Shown: positions 8,390 through 16,685 of the stretch, piece after piece
Layout of the letters: the number at the start of each line of letters is the position of its first letter
Numbering within the stretch: position 1 is the stretch's first letter
NCBI GenBank assembly: GCA_028284495.1
Contig: JANQRP010000014.1
Span: forward strand, 62,001-126,000
Direction: 5' to 3'
Origin: Longimicrobiales bacterium
GTDB taxonomy: Bacteria; Gemmatimonadota; Gemmatimonadetes; Longimicrobiales; Gaopeijiaceae
DNA: 64,000 nt
Program-made: the position numbers and the translations under genes
Notes under the pieces: model-generated
The model's input: the letters and a program-made list of their open reading frames with translations, nothing else
What the model was told of the DNA's origin: nothing
Database searches by the model: none

Positions 8390-8872
8390 ATGATCATCCA
8401 CTCGCTGCTCCAGGCCTCGCCCGCCACGCGGGACGGTCTGTCGATCGCCGCCGACATCGCGCTGGTCGGACTCGGCGCCCTCGCACTGGTCGCCGCCTTC
8501 GCCGTCGTGGTGCTCCTGCTGCAGCTCCGCCGCCTCGGGACCCAGATCGCGGCGCTCGGGCGGGAGCTGAACGGCAAGGTCGATCCGGTGGTCGAGAAGT
8601 CGCGGACGGTGGCCGCCAACCTCGAGTTCATCTCCGCCTCCGTGCGAACCGACGTCGAGAAGGTCACCGGTGCGGTGCGACAGCTGTCCGAGCGCCTCGA
8701 GCAGGCCTCCGACCACATGGAGGCGCGGATCGACGAGTTCAACGCGCTGATGGAGGTCGTACAGGGGGAGGCCGAGTCGACCTTCCTCGACACGGCATCG
8801 GCCGTCCGGGGCGTCAAGGCGGGCGCGCGACGTCTCTCGCGGGACTCCGAAGAGGGGGACCTCCACCGGTGA
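8390..8872 (+). CDS. DUF948-like membrane-anchored coiled-coil protein
   Basis: A 160-residue protein with one N-terminal membrane helix (about 17-42, IALVGLGALALVAAFAVVVLLLQL) and a long amphipathic helical region after it (LNGKVDPVVEKSRTVAANLE, SVRTDVEKVTGAVRQLSERLEQ). This layout matches the DUF948/YtxG group of general-stress-like membrane proteins of unknown function. The ATG at 8390 places the helix correctly; an in-frame ATG lies 36 bases upstream without membrane features. The stop overlaps the next gene's GTG by four bases (GTGA). Confidence 0.7.
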   Translation: MIIHSLLQASPATRDGLSIAADIALVGLGALALVAAFAVVVLLLQLRRLGTQIAALGRELNGKVDPVVEKSRTVAANLEFISASVRTDVEKVTGAVRQLSERLEQASDHMEARIDEFNALMEVVQGEAESTFLDTASAVRGVKAGARRLSRDSEEGDLHR

Positions 8873-9798
8873 CGCCGGGCCGGACGACGGTGATCGTCCT
8901 CGTCGCACTGGGCTGGCTCGCGATCCCTGACCCACTCCTGGCCTGGGGGCCCGGAACGCACGTGGCGCTCGGCAATCTCGTGCTCGCGGCGGGCCATCTG
9001 CTGCCACCCGCCGTGGCCGGGCTCATCGGACGCTTCCCGGTCCACTTTCTCTATGGATCGGTCGCGGCCGACATCTCGCTCGCGAAGAAGTACGCGCCCG
9101 AGGGGCGCCACTGCCACCACTGGCACGTCGGCGAGGAGATTCTGGACGAGGCCGACACCGACCCGCTCCGGGCCGTCGGGTTCGGCTATCTCGCGCACCT
9201 CGCCGCCGACACGGTGGCGCACAACCTGTACGTGCCGCGACGACTCCTCTTCACCACGACCACGGCCGGGATCGGGCACACCTACTGGGAGCACCGGATG
9301 GACGTGCATGTGGGCGAGGAGTTCCTGCGTGAAGCCCGGCGCATCGTGACGCGGCACGATCACGCGGCGGCCGACGAACTCATGGACCGGGTGCTCGCCT
9401 CCACGCTGTTCAGCTTCCGGACCAACCGGCTGTTCTTCCGCGGGATGATCCATGCGTCGGCCGACCAGCGGTGGATCCGGCTCTTCGACCAGATCCTCAG
9501 GCGCTCGCGCTACGACGTGACCGACGACGCCGTGGCTCGTTACCTCGCGCTGTCGTTCGACGCCGTCGTCGACTACCTGCGCGATCGTGAGGAGTCGGCG
9601 CCCGCGCGCCTCGACCCGATCGGCGACGAACGCCTCCACCTGGCCGCGTCGCTCAGACTCGACATGTTCGCCGCCCGCCGACGCCGCGACGAGGCTCGGC
9701 TCCGTGAAACCGCCGACCGGTTCTTCCCACTTCCCACCGAGGCGCCTCGCTGGTGGTCCGAGCGTGAGGCCGCCACTCACCCACGGCAACGCACATGA
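8869..9798 (+). CDS. Secreted zinc-dependent phospholipase C family protein
   Basis: A 309-residue protein of the bacterial zinc phospholipase C/S1-P1 fold. A signal peptide (VIVLVALGWLAIPDPLLA) should be cut before Trp26, and the mature protein starts WGPGTH; in Bacillus cereus PLC the mature N-terminal Trp is itself a zinc ligand. Further ligand-like motifs are GSVAADIS, CHHWHVG, GYLAHLAADTVAHN and GHTYWEHRMD, in the expected order. The GTG start at 8869 overlaps the previous stop (GTGA). The C-terminal 100 residues, charged and Arg-rich, have no recognised domain. Substrate preference is unknown; related proteins hydrolyse phospholipids. Confidence 0.8.
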   Translation: MTPGRTTVIVLVALGWLAIPDPLLAWGPGTHVALGNLVLAAGHLLPPAVAGLIGRFPVHFLYGSVAADISLAKKYAPEGRHCHHWHVGEEILDEADTDPLRAVGFGYLAHLAADTVAHNLYVPRRLLFTTTTAGIGHTYWEHRMDVHVGEEFLREARRIVTRHDHAAADELMDRVLASTLFSFRTNRLFFRGMIHASADQRWIRLFDQILRRSRYDVTDDAVARYLALSFDAVVDYLRDREESAPARLDPIGDERLHLAASLRLDMFAARRRRDEARLRETADRFFPLPTEAPRWWSEREAATHPRQRT

Positions 9799-9903
9799 GA
9801 CGCACGCCGCCTACCCTCGCCCTCTCCGTCGCCGACGAGCTGGTGGCGGAAGGACTCTGGCTGGAGTGGCCCTACCTCACTCACCGCTACGGCGACGAGT
9901 TCA
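9795..9903 (+). pseudogene. Possible 5' remnant of a coupled gene
   Basis: An ATG at 9795 overlaps the phospholipase stop (ATGA). The first 38 codons read like real protein (SVADELVAEGLWLEWPYLTHR), but the frame then enters the antisense of the SIMPL gene and becomes Pro/Arg/Ser-rich up to 10103. The useful part ends where the convergent gene begins, which would fit a gene cut by rearrangement. It could also be a fortuitous frame in the 102-base gap. Confidence 0.25.
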
Positions 9904-10638
9904 ACCGGTCAGGTAGTACTCCAGGGTCGCCACCACGCGCACCGTCTTCCGCCGCTGCTCCGACTCCGACACGCCTGGTGCCCGATCGAAGGGCAGAATC
10001 TGGAAGACACCCTGATTCGCCCTCCGGATGCCGTCCAGGCGGTCGCCCGAGTCGTCGGCGAAGCGCTGGGCGGCCCGGCGGGCGTTCTCCGTCGCGAGCG
10101 TGATCATGCCCGGCTTGATCTCCGAGAGGCCGGTGAAGACGTAGGTCGGGCGCGAGTATCCCCAGCCCCGCTCGGCCGTGAGGGGCACGCCCTCGGCGAG
10201 CAGTCGACCAGCCTCCTGCGACGCGGCATGGACGGCGCCCACGTCGGTCGATCGGACCATGAGGGTATGGGACACGACGAAGCGCGGCCCCCGGTCCGCG
10301 GGTGACCCCACGTACTGCGCCGCGCGGTCCTGCACCTGCGTGCCCTGCCGGCTGACCTGCGCGGAATCGAGTCCGAAGTCGGCCAGGAATCGGAGCACGC
10401 GGGTGACATACTCGTCGACCTCGGCCTGCGCCGCCTCCAGCCGGTCGGCGGGGGTCGAGACGGTGATCGACCAGAAGGCGAGGTCCGCGTCCACCTCCTG
10501 CTCGGCCACCCCCTTCACCGTGACGTATCGGTCCGCTCGTTTCGAGTCGACCAGCGCCGCGCCCACGAGCACGGCGCCAAGCGCCAGCCCGGCGGCGATC
10601 AGGAGAGCTGAAACCGGGGAGGATGTCGGGGTGGCCAT
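9901..10638 (-). CDS. SIMPL domain-containing envelope protein
   Basis: A 245-residue protein with an N-terminal membrane anchor or signal (SALLIAAGLALGAVLVGAALV) followed by a SIMPL (DUF541) domain: YVTVKGVAEQEVDADLAFWSITV near residue 40, then VSHTLMVRSTDVGAVHAAS and the C-terminal VRVVATLEYYL. Members are exported proteins of poorly defined function with a BP26-like fold. The ATG at 10638 is chosen because the anchor starts 8 residues later; codons upstream are unrelated. It lies 58 bases after pcrA on the same strand. Confidence 0.85.
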   Translation of the reverse strand: MATPTSSPVSALLIAAGLALGAVLVGAALVDSKRADRYVTVKGVAEQEVDADLAFWSITVSTPADRLEAAQAEVDEYVTRVLRFLADFGLDSAQVSRQGTQVQDRAAQYVGSPADRGPRFVVSHTLMVRSTDVGAVHAASQEAGRLLAEGVPLTAERGWGYSRPTYVFTGLSEIKPGMITLATENARRAAQRFADDSGDRLDGIRRANQGVFQILPFDRAPGVSESEQRRKTVRVVATLEYYLTG

Positions 10639-10696
10639 CGGATGCTCCGGGCACGAAGGGAACGGATGCCCCCCGGGGAGCAAGTCGGATGCCAGT

Positions 10697-12973
10697 TCAG
10701 AACCAGTCCTTCTCGAGGTCCGCGTACCGGATGAGCAGCTTCTTCCGGCCCACTCCGTCGAAGTCGACGGTGACCTTGGTGTCCTTCCCGAAGCCGCTGA
10801 TCTCGACGATGCTGCCCGATCCGAACTGGGGGTGCGCGACGCGCTCGCCCTTCACGTAGCGCGGCGCGTCCGGGTCCGCGGGGGCCTCCTCGACCTCCAC
10901 GTATCCTCCATCGGTCTGGAAGCCGTCTCGCCCACGCTCTCCGCGTCGGCGTCGGTGCGGCGTCGATCCGGCGGATGCGTTCAGGACCGGCGTGCGGATC
11001 TCGTCGACGAGCTCCTCGGGCACCGACTCCGCGAACGGGCTCAGGCGCCCGAACATGAAGTCGCCGGCGCGACGGCGCTGGCGCGCGTGGGTGAGGAACA
11101 GCTTGTCCTTCGCGCGCGTCACCCCGACGTAGAACAGCCGCCGCTCCTCCTCCATCTCCGCGGGCTCGTCGTAGGCGCGTGAGAGCGGAAAGAGGCCGTC
11201 CTCGAGCCCCGCGATGAACACCACCGGGTACTCGAGCCCCTTGGCGTTATGGAGCGTCATGAAGGTGACGGTGTCGGCGTCGGGATCCACGCGATCGATG
11301 TCGGCCACGAGCGCGACCCGCTGGAGGAACAGGTCCAGTTCGCTGAAGCCGTCCAGGTCGTCCGCCTCCAGCTCCTCGATCAGCTCCACGTCGAACTCGA
11401 ACGCACCGGCGACCAGCTCCTTCACGTTCTCGACGCGGTCGTCCCCCTCGGGGCCCTCGTCGCGGAGCGCCATGTAGAAGTCCGTCGCGTCGATCAGCTC
11501 CTCGAGAATGTCCCCGACCCGCATCTTCACGGCACGCGCCGAGAGCCCACGGATCAGCTCCGCAAACTTCTCCAGCTGGCGGGCACCGCCGGACGGCACA
11601 TCCGACGACTCGGTCGCGACGGCGGCGGCCTCGAGCAGCGACAGCTCACGCTGGGCCGCGAAGGTCTTCAGACGCTCGACGGACGTCGCCCCGATGCCCC
11701 GCTTCGGCGTGTTGACGCAGCGCTCGAAGGCGTCGCCGTCGGCCGGATTCGAGATGAGCCGCAGGTACGCCAGCACGTCCTGGATCTCGCGCCGCTCGTA
11801 GAAGCGCACGCCCCCGACGATCTGATACGGGAGCCCCTTCTGCCGGAACGCGTCCTCCATCGCGCGGGACTGCGCGTTGGTCCGGTAGAGGATCGCGAAG
11901 TCCCGGTAGTTGTGGAGGCCGGGTCCGTGCTCATAGCGGCGCTCGATCTCGTCGGCGATCCACCGGGCCTCGTCGCGCTCGTCGAAGCACTCGACGCGAG
12001 TGATCTTCTCGCCCCCGTCGCGGTCGGTCCGGAGCGTCTTGCCCTTGCGGTCGCGATTCTGGGCGATGACCGCGTTGGCCGCGTTCAGGATCACCGCGCT
12101 CGACCGGTAGTTCTGCTCGAGACGGATGACGCGCGCACCCTCGAAGGTCGACTCGAACCCGAGGATGTTCCGGATATCGGCCCCGCGCCAGCCGTAGATC
12201 GACTGGTCATCGTCGCCGACCACCATGAGGTTCTCGTGGCCCTCCGCCAGCAGTTCGAGGAACCGGAACTGAGCGTGGTTCGTGTCCTGATACTCGTCCA
12301 CGAGCAGGAAGGCGAACCGCTTCCGGTACCCGTCGAGGATCTCGGGATGGGTGTTGAACAGCTCGACCGGTTTCACGAGCAGATCGTCGAAGTCGAAGGC
12401 GTTCTGGGCCTTGAGCTGGCTCTGATAGACCGGGTAGACCCGGCTCACGGTCCGGACGAACAGGTCGAAGCTGCCCTCGTTCTCGCGGATGAACCGCTCG
12501 GGTCCGATGAGGCTGTTCTTGGCCGCGCTCATCTCCGAGCGCACGGCCTTCGGGCTCCACTTCTTCGGGTCGATGTCGACCTCTTCCTCGGCCCGTTTCA
12601 CCTGCCGGAGACTCTGCTCCGCGTCGAAGATCGAGAACTCGTTCGTCCAGCCGAGGCGATGCGCGTGCCGCCGGAGGATCCGCGCACCGAGGGCGTGGAA
12701 GGTCCCGACCCACATCCCGCGTGGCGCGCCGCCCAGCAGCCCGCCGATGCGCTCCCGCATCTCGCCGGCGGCCTTGTTCGTGAAGGTGACGGCGAGGATC
12801 CGGTCGGGCGGGACCCCGTGTTCGAGCACGAGGTGCGCGATCCGGGTGGTGAGGACGCGTGTCTTCCCGGAGCCCGCCCCCGCGAGCACCAGCGCGGGCC
12901 CGTGGACGTGCTCCACCGCCTGCCGCTGCTCGGGGTTCAGCTGGTCGAGGTCGACGGATGTGGCGGAGAACAC
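10697..12973 (-). CDS. pcrA: ATP-dependent DNA helicase PcrA/UvrD
   Basis: Superfamily 1A 3'-5' helicase for nucleotide excision repair, replication restart and removal of recombinase filaments. The 758 residues show all main motifs: LNPEQRQAV (Q), GAGSGKTRVL (I), VGTFHALGARIL (Ia), LLVDEYQDTN (II), VVGDDDQSIYGWRGA (III), RLEQNYRSS (IV), TLHNAKGLEYPVVF (V) and FYVGVTRAKDKLFLTHA (VI). The C-terminal block VKGERVAHPQFGSGSIVEI is the Tudor-like RNA polymerase-binding element typical of PcrA. The start is GTG at 12973 (MFSATSVDLDQLN). Confidence 0.96.
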   Translation of the reverse strand: MFSATSVDLDQLNPEQRQAVEHVHGPALVLAGAGSGKTRVLTTRIAHLVLEHGVPPDRILAVTFTNKAAGEMRERIGGLLGGAPRGMWVGTFHALGARILRRHAHRLGWTNEFSIFDAEQSLRQVKRAEEEVDIDPKKWSPKAVRSEMSAAKNSLIGPERFIRENEGSFDLFVRTVSRVYPVYQSQLKAQNAFDFDDLLVKPVELFNTHPEILDGYRKRFAFLLVDEYQDTNHAQFRFLELLAEGHENLMVVGDDDQSIYGWRGADIRNILGFESTFEGARVIRLEQNYRSSAVILNAANAVIAQNRDRKGKTLRTDRDGGEKITRVECFDERDEARWIADEIERRYEHGPGLHNYRDFAILYRTNAQSRAMEDAFRQKGLPYQIVGGVRFYERREIQDVLAYLRLISNPADGDAFERCVNTPKRGIGATSVERLKTFAAQRELSLLEAAAVATESSDVPSGGARQLEKFAELIRGLSARAVKMRVGDILEELIDATDFYMALRDEGPEGDDRVENVKELVAGAFEFDVELIEELEADDLDGFSELDLFLQRVALVADIDRVDPDADTVTFMTLHNAKGLEYPVVFIAGLEDGLFPLSRAYDEPAEMEEERRLFYVGVTRAKDKLFLTHARQRRRAGDFMFGRLSPFAESVPEELVDEIRTPVLNASAGSTPHRRRRGERGRDGFQTDGGYVEVEEAPADPDAPRYVKGERVAHPQFGSGSIVEISGFGKDTKVTVDFDGVGRKKLLIRYADLEKDWF

Positions 12974-13063
12974 GGGCGTGGAACGGACCTCTCGGAGCTG
13001 GAGCGATGGGGCGGCCGTCGTGCGGACCGGCCGCCGGAGTGACCGACGCCGACCGGCGTCCGA

Positions 13064-14233
13064 TCAGGTGGCCACCGGAAGGTAGATGACGAACGTCGCA
13101 CCTTCCGCCGCGCCCTCCAAGAGCTCGATGCGCCCTCCGTGCACGCCCTCCACGATCCGCCGCGAGAGCGCGAGTCCCACGCCCCAGCCGCTGGACTTGG
13201 TCGTGACGCCCGGGTCGAAGATCCGGCTGCGCACCTCCGGGTCGACCCCGGGCCCGGTGTCGGAGATCCGCACCGCCACGTACTGGTTCGCGGCGTAGGC
13301 CCGGAGGTCGATCCGGCCGCCCGTTCCGGCCAGCGCGTCGAGCGCGTTCTTCACGACGTTCTCGAGCGCCCACGCCAGAAGCACGTCGTTCCCGAGGACG
13401 TGGGGAAGGTCGTCGTCGACGTCCATCCGTAGCTTCACGCCCTTCCCCAGCCGCGGGAGCCGCGCCGTCAGGTAGGCCTCGAGATCGCGCACCAGCTCAC
13501 GCACCTGCATCGGCTCCAGCTCGGGCTCGCGCCCGATGAGCTCGAACCGGTGGGAGATACGCTCGAGCCGGTGCAGGTCCTCCTCGAGCGCATCGGCCAC
13601 CTCGGCCTCCCCCAGCGAGCCCGGGCGCTCCGTCTCTGGGATGCGCATGACCTCGAGCCACCCCTGGAGGGAAGAGATCGGGGTCCCGAGCTGATGGGCG
13701 AGCTCGCGCGCCATCGACGTCCAGGCACGCTCCGCCTCCGCACGCCGCTGGGTACGGATCACGCCGAACCCGATCAGCACCGTGATCAGGAGGCCGCCCG
13801 CCTGCAGCCACGGGATCCAGACGAGGTTCCGGATCGCGGGAGGGTCACCGAAGTGGAGGTGGTCACCGCGCGGATCCCCGATGGGGGGACGGCGTGCGTC
13901 CAGCCGTCGCGCGTAGGCGCGCACCCGGTCCTGGCCATCCGCCGTCTCGATGTCGGCCTCGAAGGGCAGATCCCGCACCAGGAGCACGGTGTCGCCGGGT
14001 CCGCTGACGACGATCGGAATCCGCTGTTCGTCGAGGATCCCGATGATGTCGAAGAGCGTCGTCTCGAGGTCGGGGTCGGGATCGGCGGCGGCCGCGAAGG
14101 CCTCGTCGTAGAGCTCGGCGTACGTCTCGGCGTCGGCGCGCAGCGCGGTGACGATGCGCTGCGTGTACACGAGATACCACCCGAGCAGGACGACGAAGAG
14201 TATGGCGAGCGCGACCGGCCACCGACGTTCCAC
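13064..14233 (-). CDS. Sensor histidine kinase, membrane bound
   Basis: A 389-residue two-component sensor. Two membrane helices (about 6-24, ALAILFVVLLGWYLVY; about 135-155, LQAGGLLITVLIGFGVI) flank a periplasmic region of about 110 residues. The H box is ARELAHQLGTPISSLQGW with His180, followed by the N box (ENVVKNALDAL) and G boxes (ISDTGPGVDP, GWGVGLALSRRIV). The GTG at 14233 directly follows the serS stop with one base between, so translation is probably coupled. No cognate response regulator is adjacent on this strand; the divergent single-domain regulator at 16296 is a possible partner. Confidence 0.88.
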   Translation of the reverse strand: MERRWPVALAILFVVLLGWYLVYTQRIVTALRADAETYAELYDEAFAAAADPDPDLETTLFDIIGILDEQRIPIVVSGPGDTVLLVRDLPFEADIETADGQDRVRAYARRLDARRPPIGDPRGDHLHFGDPPAIRNLVWIPWLQAGGLLITVLIGFGVIRTQRRAEAERAWTSMARELAHQLGTPISSLQGWLEVMRIPETERPGSLGEAEVADALEEDLHRLERISHRFELIGREPELEPMQVRELVRDLEAYLTARLPRLGKGVKLRMDVDDDLPHVLGNDVLLAWALENVVKNALDALAGTGGRIDLRAYAANQYVAVRISDTGPGVDPEVRSRIFDPGVTTKSSGWGVGLALSRRIVEGVHGGRIELLEGAAEGATFVIYLPVAT

Positions 14234-14234
14234 G

Positions 14235-15518
14235 TCAGCGCTCCGCGGCCTCGATGCGTTCGAAGCCGATGTAGTCGACGAGGACCGCCGGGATGTCGAC
14301 GCCGCCGTCGGCCCGCTGATACGTCTCGAGGAGCGCCGCCATGACACGGGGCAGCGCGAGGGCCGACCCGTTCAGCGTGTGAACGTACCGCGGCTTCTCA
14401 CCCGGAGCCGGTCGATAGCGGATGTCCACCCGGCGCGCCTGGAAGTCGGTGAACACGCTGACGCTCGACACCTCGAGCCACTGCTCGACGCCCGGAGCCC
14501 AGACCTCCAGGTCGTACGTCTTCGCGGACGAGAAGCCCAGGTCGCCGGTCGCGAGGAGGACCCGCCGCCAGCGGAGTCCCAGGGCGTCGAGGAGCCACTC
14601 GGCTTCCTCGGTCATCTCCTCGAGGGCGTCCGCGCTGCGCTCCGGCGTCTCGTAGCGCACGAGCTCGACCTTGTCGAACTGGTGGACCCGGAGCAGGCCA
14701 CGCGTGTCGCGTCCGGCCGCACCCGCCTCCCGACGGAAGCAGGGCGAGCACGAGGTGTAGCGCACGGGCAGGTCGTCCGCGTCCAGAATCTCGCCCCGGT
14801 GCATGTTCGTGATCGGCACCTCGGCCGTCGGAATCGCCCACAGGTCGTCCCGCTCGGTGTGGTACGACTCGTCCGCGAACTTCGGTAGCTGCCCCGTGCC
14901 CGTCAGCGACTCGGTGGTGACCAGGTACGGGACGCGCAGCTCGACGTAGCCGCTCTCGCGGGTATGGCGATCGAGGAAGAACGCGATCAGTGCGCGCTGG
15001 AGTCGGGCTCCGTCGCCCACGAGGACGGGAAAGCCCGACCCGGAGATCCTGGCGCCGCGCGGCAGATCCAGGATCCCCAGCGCCTCGGCCAGCTCCCAGT
15101 GGGGTCGGGGCTCGAAGTCGAACGTCGGGATGTCTCCCCGGGCGTGGACCACGCGATTGGCCGACTCGTCCCCCGGTGGCACGTCCGGCAGCGGGGGGTT
15201 GGGCAGCCCGACCAGCAACGCCTCGATCTCGGCCTCGGCCTTGCGAACCCGTTCATCGATCCGGTCGATCTCGTCGCCGAGATCACGCATCTCCACGATG
15301 ATGGCCGACGCGTCCTCGCCCGCCCGCTTGAGCTCGCCGATCCGCTTCGAGGTGGCGTTGCGACGCGCCTTCAGGTCGTTCACCTCCGTGAGGCCCTCCC
15401 GTCGCGTCGCGTCGGCCTCGAGGATCCGGCGGAGCACGACTCCCGGATCCTCGCCGCGCGACGCGAGCGCCGCTCCGATCTCCTCCGTGCGTTCGCGGAG
15501 GTCGGCGAGGTCGAGCAT
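14235..15518 (-). CDS. serS: Seryl-tRNA synthetase
   Basis: Class II aminoacyl-tRNA synthetase of 427 residues charging tRNA-Ser. The N-terminal tRNA-binding coiled coil spans roughly 30-105. Catalytic motif 2 (SPCFRREAGAAGRDTRGLLR, HQFDKVELV) and motif 3 (LNGSALALPRVMAALLETYQ) are present, with TAEVPITNMHRGEIL before them. The ATG at 15518 shares one base with the stop of the upstream lipoprotein gene (TGATG), and the histidine kinase follows after one base, an unusual operon partnership. Confidence 0.97.
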   Translation of the reverse strand: MLDLADLRERTEEIGAALASRGEDPGVVLRRILEADATRREGLTEVNDLKARRNATSKRIGELKRAGEDASAIIVEMRDLGDEIDRIDERVRKAEAEIEALLVGLPNPPLPDVPPGDESANRVVHARGDIPTFDFEPRPHWELAEALGILDLPRGARISGSGFPVLVGDGARLQRALIAFFLDRHTRESGYVELRVPYLVTTESLTGTGQLPKFADESYHTERDDLWAIPTAEVPITNMHRGEILDADDLPVRYTSCSPCFRREAGAAGRDTRGLLRVHQFDKVELVRYETPERSADALEEMTEEAEWLLDALGLRWRRVLLATGDLGFSSAKTYDLEVWAPGVEQWLEVSSVSVFTDFQARRVDIRYRPAPGEKPRYVHTLNGSALALPRVMAALLETYQRADGGVDIPAVLVDYIGFERIEAAER

Positions 15519-16102
15519 CAGTTCGTCTCGTTGGGAACCAGGTTCCGGTCGTTGCACGCCGGGCTCGACTCGTAGAAGAACTCGATGGTCCGCGCCTCCA
15601 GATCGACCGCCGTGGGCTGGATCTTGGCGTAGTAGACGCAGAGTTCCGAGAAGAAGCCGCGAAGCTCCCGCGAGCGGAGCGCGTAGGTCTGGCCCACCTC
15701 GACGGGAATCGCCTGGGTGCGGAAGTAGAGGGCCGTGTCGGCCGGCGCCTCGGTCACGTCGTCGAACGACACGCCGGTGATGGGTGCGATAGCGGCGCGG
15801 GACTCGATGCCGAGCACGCCGGGCGGAACGAAGAGGGCCCGTGTGCCGTCGTCGTCCACCGCGATGTCCCACGTGCCGGTCGACCCGATGCCCTCGACGA
15901 CCTGCTGCAGCCGGTTCACGAAGTCGAAGGCCGACGCGAGGCCGACCTCCGGCCGCGCCAACGAATAGAGCGTCACCGTGTCGATGTCGGACGCCCACCG
16001 GACCTCGAACGGGTCGTCGCCGCACGCGCCGAGCCCCAGCGTCGACAGACCGACGCATGCGGCGAGGAGAAGGCGATGGTCGAGCCGGACGTTGGAGCGC
16101 AT
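15518..16102 (-). CDS. Putative lipoprotein, unknown function
   Basis: A 194-residue exported protein. The lipoprotein signal LLLAACVGLSTLGLGAC gives a lipobox LGAC near residue 27, followed by GDDPFEV; Gly-Asp-Asp after the Cys is unusual but compatible with a lipoprotein. Beyond that I recognise no family: the sequence is beta-rich (DIDTVTLYSLARPEVG, GTRALFVPPGVLG) with three further Cys-containing stretches. The ATG at 16102 is the first that gives a signal peptide; codons upstream form a Pro/Ala/His repeat from tandem DNA repeats. It heads the serS-histidine kinase operon. Confidence 0.7.
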   Translation of the reverse strand: MRSNVRLDHRLLLAACVGLSTLGLGACGDDPFEVRWASDIDTVTLYSLARPEVGLASAFDFVNRLQQVVEGIGSTGTWDIAVDDDGTRALFVPPGVLGIESRAAIAPITGVSFDDVTEAPADTALYFRTQAIPVEVGQTYALRSRELRGFFSELCVYYAKIQPTAVDLEARTIEFFYESSPACNDRNLVPNETN

Positions 16103-16113
16103 GGTCGGTGCGG

Positions 16114-16149
16114 GCGGGTGAGCCGGAGGGTGAGCCGGCGGGTGAGCCG
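16114..16149. repeat. Three tandem 12-bp repeats in the serS operon leader
   Basis: The units at 16114-16125, 16126-16137 and 16138-16149 are near-identical copies of GCGGGTGAGCCG (the middle one has A at its second base). They lie between the lipoprotein ATG and its putative promoter, and would be in the 5' untranslated region. Confidence 0.8.
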
Positions 16150-16181
16150 GCGGTCGTGGAACGGGCCGGCGTCGACCGACA

Positions 16182-16211
16182 ACGCTACCCATACGCGCGA
16201 ACTCCAGTCAA
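16182..16211 (-). promoter_or_regulatory. Candidate promoter of the lipoprotein-serS operon
   Basis: On the minus strand TTGACT (16206-16211) and TAGCGT (16182-16187) are separated by 18 bases. It diverges from the plus-strand promoter at 16234-16262, the two -35 boxes being 22 bases apart, so a shared regulator could control both. Confidence 0.5.
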
Positions 16212-16233
16212 CCCCGGAAAGCCCTTGTCATTC

Positions 16234-16262
16234 TTGACTATCCAAAACCTCACGGGTACGTT
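16234..16262 (+). promoter_or_regulatory. Candidate promoter of the response regulator operon
   Basis: TTGACT (16234-16239) and TACGTT (16257-16262) are separated by 17 bases. The predicted start near 16269 leaves a leader of about 27 bases before the GTG at 16296. Confidence 0.55.
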
Positions 16263-16295
16263 CCGCCGCGTATTTTCCTCCCGTCGTGACACGCC

Positions 16296-16685
16296 GTGAA
16301 CGCACCCTCTTCCCCATCTCGACGCAGGGCGCTGGTGGCGGACGACGAGCCGCATATCCGGAGGGTGCTCACGACCCTCCTCGAGTCGGCCGACTTCGAG
16401 GTGGAGGCCGTCGCGGATGGTCGGCGTGCCCTCGACCGCCTCGAGACCGAGGATCGGTTCGACATCGTGGTGACCGACCTGATGATGCCCGTGATGGACG
16501 GTCTGGCGCTCCTTTCGGCCACCCGCGATCTGGCGAGTCGCCGGGACCTCCCCATTCTCATGCTCACTGCCAAGGGGCAGGATGCCGACTGCGAGGAAGC
16601 CTACGCCCGCGGGGCGTCCGATTTCATGACGAAGCCGTTCAGCCCCAAGAAGCTCCTCGCCCGGGTTCGTGACCTTCTCGACTGA
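16296..16685 (+). CDS. Single-domain response regulator (receiver only)
   Basis: A 129-residue CheY-like receiver without output domain. The acidic pocket is Asp16-Asp17 (LVADDEPHIRR), the phosphoacceptor is Asp61 (VVTDLMMPVMDG), and the switch residues are Thr91 (MLTAKG) and Lys113 (MTKPFSPKKLL). It starts with GTG at 16296, shortly after a promoter, and its 3' end overlaps the mannose-1-phosphate guanylyltransferase gene by 17 bases. It must signal through protein contacts. The nearest kinase gene is the membrane histidine kinase of the divergent operon (13064-14233). Confidence 0.9.
   Translation: MNAPSSPSRRRALVADDEPHIRRVLTTLLESADFEVEAVADGRRALDRLETEDRFDIVVTDLMMPVMDGLALLSATRDLASRRDLPILMLTAKGQDADCEEAYARGASDFMTKPFSPKKLLARVRDLLD

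Noticed and set aside
11249..13042. Plus-strand open frame of 597 codons
   Set aside because: Entirely antisense to pcrA, whose motifs are all intact; translation resembles no protein.
16103..16192. Pro-Ala-His repeat protein start upstream of the lipoprotein
   Set aside because: It is a translation of the 12-bp tandem repeats; the real signal peptide begins at 16102.
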